Assembly: GCF_036373705.1 (NCBI RefSeq)
Contig: NC_089866.1
Coordinates: 19,871,501 to 19,935,500 of the forward strand
Reading direction: 5' to 3'
DNA length: 64,000 nucleotides
Origin: Amia ocellicauda
Taxonomy: Eukaryota > Chordata > Actinopteri > Amiiformes > Amiidae
Positions 57,610-64,000 of the stretch are shown here, piece after piece (the stretch's first letter is position 1; the number at the start of each line of letters is the position of its first letter). The notes under the pieces are model-generated. The model did no database searches. It saw nothing but the letters and a program-made list of their open reading frames with translations, and had not been told where the DNA came from. A program made the translations under genes and the position numbers.

Positions 57610-58830
57610 CACTCACCTAAAGGATTATTAGGAACACCTGTTCAATTTCTCATTAATGCAATTATCTAACCAACCAATCACATGGCAGTTGCTTCAATGC
57701 ATTTAGGGGTCTGGTCCTGGTCAAGACAATCTCCTGAACTCCAAACTGAATGTCTGAATGGGAAAGAAAGGTGATTTAAGCAATTTTGAGCGTGGCATGG
57801 TTGTTGGTGCCAGACGGGCCGGTCTGAGTATTTCACAATCTGCTCAGTTACTGGGATTTTCATGCACAACCATTTCTAGGGTTTACAAAGAATGGTGTGA
57901 AAAGGGAAAAACATCCAGTATGCGGCAGTCCTGTGGGCGAAAATGCCTTGTTGATGCTAGAGGTCAGAGGAGAATGGGCCGACTGATTCAAGCTGATAGA
58001 AGAGCAACTTTGACTGAAATAACCACTCGTTACAACCGAGGTATGCAGCAAAGCATTTGTGAAGCCACAACACGTACAACCTTGAGGCGGATGGGCTAAA
58101 ACAGCAGAAGATCCCACCGGGTACCACTCATCTCCACTACAAATAGGAAAAAGAGGCTACAATTTGCACAAGCTCACCAAAATTGGACAGTTGAAGACTG
58201 GAAAAATGTTGCCTGGTCTGATGAGTCTCGATTTCTGTTGAGACATTCTGATGGTAGAGTCAGAATTTGGCATAAACAGAATGAGAACATGGATCCATCA
58301 TGCCTTGTTACCACTGTGCAGGCTGGTGGTGGTGGTGTAATGGTGTGGGGGATGTTTTCTTGGCACACTTTAGGCCCCTTAGTGCCAATTGGGCATCGTT
58401 TAAATGCCACGGCCTACCTGAGCATTGTTTCTGACCATGTCCATCCCTTTATGACCACCATGTACCCATCCTCTGATGGCTACTTCCAGCAGGATAATGC
58501 ACCATGTCACAAAGGTGGAATAATTTCAAATTGGTTTCTTGAACATGACAATGAGTTCACTGTACTAAACTGGCCCCCACAGTCACCAGATCTCAACCCA
58601 ATAGAGCATCTTTGGGATGTGGTGGAACGGGAGCTTCGTGCCCTGGATGTGCATCCCACAAATCTCCATCAACTGCAAGATGCTATCCTATCAATATGGG
58701 CCAACATTTCTAAAGAATGCTTTCAGCACCTTGTTGAATCAATGCCACGTAGAATTAAGGCAGTTCTGAAGGTGAAAGGGGGTCAAACACAGTATTAGTA
58801 TGGTGTTCCTAATAATCCTTTAGGTGAGTG
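57610..58830 (+). mobile_element. Tc1/mariner-type transposon, 1.22 kb, nearly intact
   Basis: Terminal repeats CACTCACCTAAAGGATTATT on the left and AATAATCCTTTAGGTGAGTG on the right are perfect inverses at the ends. The surroundings are TA repeats. One transposase frame fills the inside, with a single nonsense codon. Confidence 0.92.
57758..58798 (+). pseudogene. Tc1/mariner transposase, one in-frame stop
   Basis: One reading frame of 347 codons from MGKKGDLSNFERG to a stop at 58796-58798, interrupted only by TAA at 58097-58099. The helix-turn-helix region has SISQSAQLLGFSCTTISRVY. Catalytic residues: D in AWSDESRF, D in YFQQDNAPCH, E in DLNPIEHLWD. I count 36 residues between the second D and the E, where classical Tc1 has 34. 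That fits the group described as DD36E (Incomer), an assignment from memory. A single point change separates it from an open frame, so the insertion is comparatively young. Confidence 0.88.
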
Positions 58831-58984
58831 TATATATATATTAAATAACTAGTAAAATTGTATAAAATGGAAAGAGAGTGTTACTGTATCTTCTGTAACT
58901 ATTTATATATATATATAGTCGAAAATGCAACTATTCGTTAAAGATGGCCACTATCGACAGGTGAATCTAACATTTGATAGTTAA

Positions 58985-59038
<54 letters not shown>
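58985..59038 (+). repeat. (AAT)n microsatellite
   Basis: About eighteen AAT/ATA units. It separates the fold-back/Tc1 unit from the BED-finger fragment. Confidence 0.95.
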
Positions 59039-59224
59039 TTCATTTTAAAGCCTGTGCGGTTGATTGGCTCTCTGTGTAGCTGTAATGAAAATTGACGGGA
59101 GGGTGGGATTTGTTATTTCTTGTCTGTGATTGGCTGACAGTGACAGATCTGGGAGACTCCGCCAATGGGATCAGTGGAATTCTGCAGATCTGCGCAGATC
59201 TGCAGCGCTACAAGAACGCGACCA

Positions 59225-59420
59225 ATGGCTTCCTCTCAGAGAATTTCTGCGTGGAAATACTTTGACAAAGTAAATTAAAACACTGTTAAGTGTATAATGT
59301 GTGCAGTGCAATTAATATACCACAAATCTACAGCTGTTAGGTTAACCCACCTAAAAGCCAAACACCCTTCTGTGAAACTAGCGATGACAGAAAAGATGAG
59401 CAACAAACAAACTGATTAAA
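59225..59420 (+). pseudogene. BED zinc-finger fragment of a hAT transposase
   Basis: From ATG at 59225: MASSQRISAWKYFDKVN, a stop, then VKCIMCAVQLIYHKST and LTHLKAKHPS. The C-x2-C...H-x4/5-H spacing with an upstream aromatic W.YF is a BED finger, the DNA-binding module of many hAT transposases. Only this N-terminal domain remains. Upstream are several CCAAT/ATTGG boxes, probably the element's promoter, including the 42-bp block shared with DGCR2. Confidence 0.65.
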
Positions 59421-59863
59421 ACGCACACAGCCAGCTATTGCTATATATTTTGTTTTCACTGGAACTTGAACGCACAGGTATGTTTCCGAATGTATGTAAT
59501 ACAGTTATTGTGTTAGATGAGTATTTTAAAATAAAGTTCAGAACTTCTTGCAATTGCAAAAATACCACATTGCATTATTTTGCCTTATTCGCTATATATT
59601 TTTTGTTAATGCGTTTCCATAATATTGCAGCAGAGAGTCGTGGCGAGCTCCTTTCCACTCGATGACATTTTGGAGCTGCGAGTTATTCTTATGTATTTAT
59701 TTTACCGTAATTATCACCTCATATAAACTGCTGTGTATTTTGATCTGAAACTACCAATCAGCGTCTCACAGACGCCGCTACCTGACATCCTCTACTCTGA
59801 TTGGCCGTCTTATAAAAAGAAAAAAATGAATGCATTCGACTGTTTTGTTTTGTTTTGTTTATT

Positions 59864-59930
59864 ATAAATTATTACAATTTTGAATGTTTTTTATTATTTG
59901 CTATGTAAAATACTCAACCTAATAAAATAG
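59864..59930 (+). mobile_element. Truncated 3' end of a Tx1-type LINE
   Basis: TTATTACAATTT, then TTTATTATTTGCTATGTAAA, ATACTCAACC and AATAAAATAG repeat the 3' end at 46813-46880 with a few changes. A very short 5'-truncated copy inserted in the Gypsy element. Confidence 0.6.
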
Positions 59931-59941
59931 TATTTTTGTTT

Positions 59942-60986
59942 AGAAGTGTCAACAATGCAGGGCCCGTAAAATGGCTGGTCCTACAAACAAAGCCAGACTG
60001 CAGCACTACCAAGCAGGAGCACCCATTGACCGCCTACATATGGACATTCTAGGCCCATTCCCTTTATCTGTCTCTGGGAACAGATATATTTAGGTCATAA
60101 TTGATCAGTTCACCAGGTGGGTTGAAGCTTTCCCTGTGCCAGATCAAGGAGCTGAAACAACAGCTGAGAAACTTGTCTACGATTTCATTGCACACTGTGG
60201 GGCCCCTCTACAGCTGCATACTGATCAAGGGTGTAACTTGGAAAGTCTTTTGTTTAACGAAGTGTATCGGCTTCTACAAATCTCCAAGACCAGAACAACA
60301 TCCTACCATCCAGCTTCCAATGGACAGGCCGAGCGGTTTAACCGTACCCTTTTACAGATGATTTGCTGTTACGTTGACCAGAACCAAAAGAACTGGGATG
60401 ATCACTTGCCTTTTCTCACAGCTGCATATCACAGTGTGCCACATTCAAAAACTGGCTTCAGAGCAAATATATGGATACATGGCTGTGTGCTACAGAGCAG
60501 AATGGTGGTGAACTTGATGTTCCAGAATTTCTACAGAATCTGGAAGAAGGCCATAAAAACACTCATAATACAGCCCGGCAGCATCTCCGTATGGCTCAAG
60601 TGCGACAGAAGAAGACGTACAACCTGCGAGCCAAGGAGAAGGCATACAGTGTAGGGGAATTGGTCTACCTATGGGACAGTACCAAGAAGAAGTGTTTTAG
60701 TCCCAAGCTCCAGGCCCCTTGGAAAGGTCCATTTGTGATTTCTGCATGCCATGGGCCAGTGCTGTATGAAGTTCAGGGTTGCCGCTGCAAACCTCTGACC
60801 ACAGGAGACCTACCAACAGACTCTGATAGCAGTCATAATGAGTCTGATGTGCCTGGAGCAGAACAGAAGGCCCAGCGGAGACCCAGAAAGAAGCGCCAGC
60901 CAGCTGCCTGGCGTCGACGCCAGTCTTTAAAACCGAAGGCCCCTACATCAGATTCGGATGGTGTCTCTGAGACAATGGATGGATGA
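59942..60986 (+). pseudogene. Gypsy integrase remnant
   Basis: Resumes with the second half of the zinc-binding domain (KCQQCRARK). The catalytic core has D in RLHMDILGPF, D in LHTDQGC and E in SNGQAERFNR. There is a stop at about 60093 and a frameshift near 60470. The C-terminal part has the usual PWKGPFVI strand, then a basic Arg/Lys/Ser-rich tail without a chromodomain. Not functional. Confidence 0.8.
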
Positions 60987-61180
60987 CACAGAGCTGAAGA
61001 AGACCAATAGTGGACAACTTGTACACCCATCAGCTCGATTTAAGGACTAGAGTGACTGTTCTAATTGTTTTCAGAATGTTCAGTCTATAAGTTCATTAAA
61101 GTTTGTGTTTGTTTTGTATTGGGAATTAACGGGAGCTCTAGTAGCAGGAGTGCCAAAGGGACTCTGCTGGAGGGGGGTGG

Positions 61181-61499
61181 TGTTACGCAGGTTTGTTGCA
61201 CTCAGTGCATGTGGAACCTACCTGGTAGTTAGCCAATAAAAGGTTATGTATTTAGCGTAATGTGGGAAGTCCCATAGAGAGCTAGTGTTCCCCTGTTAGT
61301 CGCTTGCTTGCAGGTTCCCGGTCTGGACGTCTCCACTTACGTTCTGGACTGGGGCAAGAGCGTCATGCCATATTCTACTCCAACAGGTATTGGTTTGCTA
61401 TCTTGACGTTAATTAATAAAGAGTTAAACTGGATACTTTGTCGTGTGGATGTAATTCAACCTCGCCTCCAAGATACCCTTAAACTGCACAAACTCGACA
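61181..61499 (+). repeat. Gypsy 3' LTR, 319 bp
   Basis: Starts TGTTACGCAGG, ends CTCGACA. Lacks the MITE present in the 5' LTR and differs from it by scattered substitutions. It contains ATTAATAAAGAG, a likely polyadenylation signal. Confidence 0.9.
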
Positions 61500-61989
61500 A
61501 TATTATATGGAATTAATCTATCATTGGTTTGTGTCATGTTTCTTAAATGGTTGTACATTTTTATTTTAACTGTTTCAATTTCTACTGTTTTTGATCTCAA
61601 AATATATAGGCCCTACATCTGCAACTCATAGGCTACTGATCTCTATATTGATCAGATCCCTACTTTTTTATTCATGATTTTGCAACATATAGTTGTATTG
61701 TTTTAGTAAACTATGAGGACTTCAGACACATGATGGGATGCTGCTGACTGTGACTGAGCCTGGGGAAAAACATTTATAAACCAGTAAATATGTGTCATTG
61801 TAAACAATGGGATCAGGAAACAACATGGGGGGGTGGGGTCCCAAATAAAATCCTGCTTATGGCACTCAAAATGCTAGAAATGGCCCTGACTACATTCTAG
61901 ATTTGTAAGGTAATAATTGCAGACAAGATGTGAAGTCATATGGGCATAGGGATTAGATAAGGTGCAATTTAACAGGGAAACTGAGCCCT

Positions 61990-62190
61990 GCAGGGGAATA
62001 ACAGCTAAGTTATAGGTACAGTCTGAATAGGTGTATCTTGAGAAATCGCCAGAAGGAGATCAGGGACTCTGCTGTCTTGACTTCAGTGGGAAGGTCGTTT
62101 CACCACTTAGGGGCCAGGGATGAGAAGGAGCGGCTCTGGAGGAAGGAGAGTGGAGTGGAAGCAATGCTAGTCTGTAGGCAAACAAACAAG
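61990..62190 (-). mobile_element. L2-type LINE ORF2 fragment, minus strand
   Basis: The minus strand reads SSFLIPGP-like, then a WNDLP-equivalent and LLAISQDTPIQTV, the same C-terminal motifs as at 36560. A short, broken fragment. Confidence 0.5.
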
Positions 62191-64000
62191 AAACACATAC
62201 AATGCTAAAAGGCACAGGATCCAATGCAAGCTTTGTTCATTTTTTATTTCTAAACAAAAAGTATGAAAGAGTATTTTAATTAAGTTTCTTATCTCTCTTT
62301 TTTCTCTTCATTCCATGTATTCTCTTCAAACCTTTTACAGTAAATGTGCTGGCAGCAAAAAGCGGGGATTAGTCCTCCCAACAGTGTATTGGCCAATGCC
62401 AAGAAACAAAAGCAAGTCTTCTTGAGATGGAAAAATATGCTTTCTTCACAAGTGCATAACAAAAGCCAGATGCAAATATATATATTATGTTGATATCTAA
62501 GAGAAGGTTAGTCTTCAAAACACCCTCCAGTGCTTGAATAGTGAAGTCAGTTGCCTGGGGACCAGCATATATATAGTTATAACAGTAATAGTTGTCATGA
62601 GGAGAATTATTCCAACTTTACCCTCAATGCCTGTGTGCAGAACTGGGAAGGCCATATAAAGCCATTGTCTGCTGGAGAGAAAGAGCGTTTCCTCTGAATT
62701 TAATTATACGGTGATGAACTTCATTTCTTCCCCTGTGTGTCTGTGTAAACAAGGTCACTGTCTCGCGGCCTTGCTGTGCTACGGTCCTGTGCCATAATGC
62801 AAGCCTGATACCCAGAGGAACAGAGTCTGATAAGAACCAGTTTACTCCTGCAATTTGTCTGGTCTGCATAAGTGCCTGTAGTTTGTAAGACTGTTCTTGA
62901 GATCGCCTCTTGAACCTCTTCCTTGCAGCTGATTGCAATAAAAAGCTGGGGCTTTTAGTATTTTGTTTTGTTTGTGTAATGTATGTATGTATTTATTTAT
63001 TTTAATTTCCAATGGTGTTTATTTGAAACCCACCAGATCCTTCTGATGAATAATCATGGATTAAATGCCAGTATCAGATTTTGGTCTGGAACCAGTTTTA
63101 CAAATGTTAGCTTTCTTTCACCTGTATAAGTATTAAGCTGGTATTGAAAGGTCTCCGGAAAGTCCAGCGTGGGGCTGAGACCGGGGAAAACCATCATTCA
63201 ATCTGCTGTGACATCATTCTCCTGTCACTCAGGATTTTTTACCTGTACCCATCCTGACCAAAGACAGACTGGAGCTGTGAGACAAATCGTTTCAATAATC
63301 TTAAAATCACATGCACGCCCAGCACAATCACTCCTGTTGAGTGGACTGACAGTGTTAAATTAATTTACTACTGGTGCTTTTGCTGTGCAGTCTAACTGCT
63401 ATCAGGGCCAGCTAATTAATTCCTGCTCTCTGTGTTTCTATGCCACTTTCACTGTCCATGTGGCTGCTGTAGCTCGTAGTGAAGTCAACACGGAGCCTGC
63501 CAGATCTACACGCATGTCTGCGGTACTGCTTGTTATTCAACTCCCTGCTTTATTGCAGAGGGAAATCTTGTGCATTCAAGGTGTTAATGATGACAGCTAA
63601 AGGCAGCTGAAGTTCAGAGGATTTGTGGTGTTATGTAACAGACCAGGTTTCAGAAAATATCCTTAAACAATCTTGACTTTTCATGCCATTAGTCAGTGCA
63701 ATGCAGAGCAGTACCTGCTGATTAATTTCAGTGACCTTTTAAATGAAGCCTTTAAGATCACATCGATCTATTTTGGTGACTCATTCTTCTTGTTTTACTG
63801 AAGTGGTTTACAATTAGTTGTAAGGACAGGATAAGGACAGCTTGTGCTTACTTTCAACAATATCCTGATTAGATACTAATATGTATAATACACTCATTAT
63901 TATACACTAATTATGACATAGAATAAGGACAAAATATGTATACTAAATTCAAAATACATTACAATACATTCTATTTATTTTCTACTTCTATTACTATGAC
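62191..64000. other. Intergenic, nothing recognised
   Basis: AT-rich sequence with short open frames on both strands. None resembles a known family, and no repeat ends or RNA genes were recognised. Confidence 0.4.

Larger units (their letters stand above)
57525..58902. mobile_element. Fold-back MITE split at its centre by a Tc1 element
   Basis: 57525-57609 and 58831-58902 are inverse copies: ATAGTTACAGAAGATACAG on the left, CTGTATCTTCTGTAACTAT on the right, with ATTTTATACAATTTTACTAG and its complement further in. The centre was TATA-rich, the preferred target of Tc1 elements, and exactly there the transposon 57610-58830 is inserted. Confidence 0.7.
57332..59941. mobile_element. Composite insertion inside Gypsy pol
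   Basis: Begins CAGTGGTTCTGGGTGGC and GGGTCACAGGTCGCG, typical of a hAT (Charlie-like) end. Downstream come a fold-back element with a Tc1 in its centre, an (AAT)n tract, a BED-finger fragment and a LINE 3' tail. Gypsy sequence resumes at about 59942. No matching right hAT end or duplication was found, so several events and deletions are likely. Confidence 0.55.
52213..61499 (+). mobile_element. Gypsy-type LTR retrotransposon, disrupted
   Basis: Two LTRs in direct orientation begin TGTTACG and end CGACA, and the element is flanked by ATAT at 52209-52212 and 61500-61503. A purine tract (GGAGGGGGGTGG) precedes the 3' LTR. In between, in Gypsy order, are gag with a zinc knuckle, protease, RT, RNase H and integrase, all with stops and frameshifts. 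Insertions lie in the 5' LTR (52340-52725) and between RNase H and integrase (57332-about 59941). There is no env-like frame. This is a retrotransposon relic, described here only as broken pieces. Confidence 0.88.

Noticed and set aside
59225..59420. Host ZBED gene
   Set aside because: A stop lies within the BED finger and nothing of the catalytic domain follows.

Overview
The window looks like vertebrate, and specifically ray-finned fish, genomic DNA: AT-rich host sequence, multi-exon genes with GT-AG introns, and a mixture of Tc1, hAT, DIRS-like, Gypsy and L2/Tx1-type transposable elements. A repeated LINE/SINE tail that includes GCAGACGCCCTTATCC is, from memory, commoner in early-branching ray-finned fishes and elopomorphs than in zebrafish-like teleosts. 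I do not push the identification further.

Host genes. A single-exon testis-specific serine kinase (TSSK1/2 type, minus strand, about 1.2-2.2 kb) lies head to head with DGCR2 (plus strand, 3.7-16.4 kb plus a long 3' UTR). DGCR2 can be assembled into ten phase-consistent coding exons encoding 532 residues: signal peptide, LDL-receptor class A module, C-type lectin-like domain, VWC domain, one membrane helix and a cytoplasmic tail with two PPPPY motifs. A GPI-anchored carbonic anhydrase of the CA15 type follows (22.9-29.0 kb, eight exons, 313 residues). TSSK, DGCR2 and Car15 are neighbours in the mammalian 22q11/mouse chr16 DiGeorge region, so this is conserved synteny. A fourth host gene, a single-exon coiled-coil protein that I do not recognise, is on the minus strand at 33.6-34.6 kb.

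Mobile DNA. A complete but broken Tc1-like element (31.2-32.8 kb) sits between CA15 and the coiled-coil gene. From about 39.6 to 61.5 kb the window is an almost continuous island of nested elements. A DIRS-like element on the minus strand has inverted terminal repeats, gag and RT remnants, no visible tyrosine recombinase, and an internal tandem array of about 128 bp units. It is split by a 5.07 kb Tx1-type LINE on the plus strand, flanked by a perfect 15-bp target duplication. Next come a 5' Tc1 fragment, a ZMYM1-like hAT element, and a Gypsy LTR element (52.2-61.5 kb). The Gypsy 5' LTR holds a 386-bp hAT-type MITE with an 8-bp duplication. Its pol is split between the GHLG motif and the integrase by hAT-like, Tc1 and LINE-tail sequences.

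From 61.5 to 64 kb I see only intergenic sequence with a LINE fragment. No CRISPR array, tRNA or rRNA gene was seen. The best candidates for something new are the 42-bp promoter module shared by DGCR2 and a BED-finger transposon fragment, the repeat-bearing DIRS-like element, a 33-nt phase-neutral cassette exon in DGCR2 intron 1, and the unidentified coiled-coil gene.
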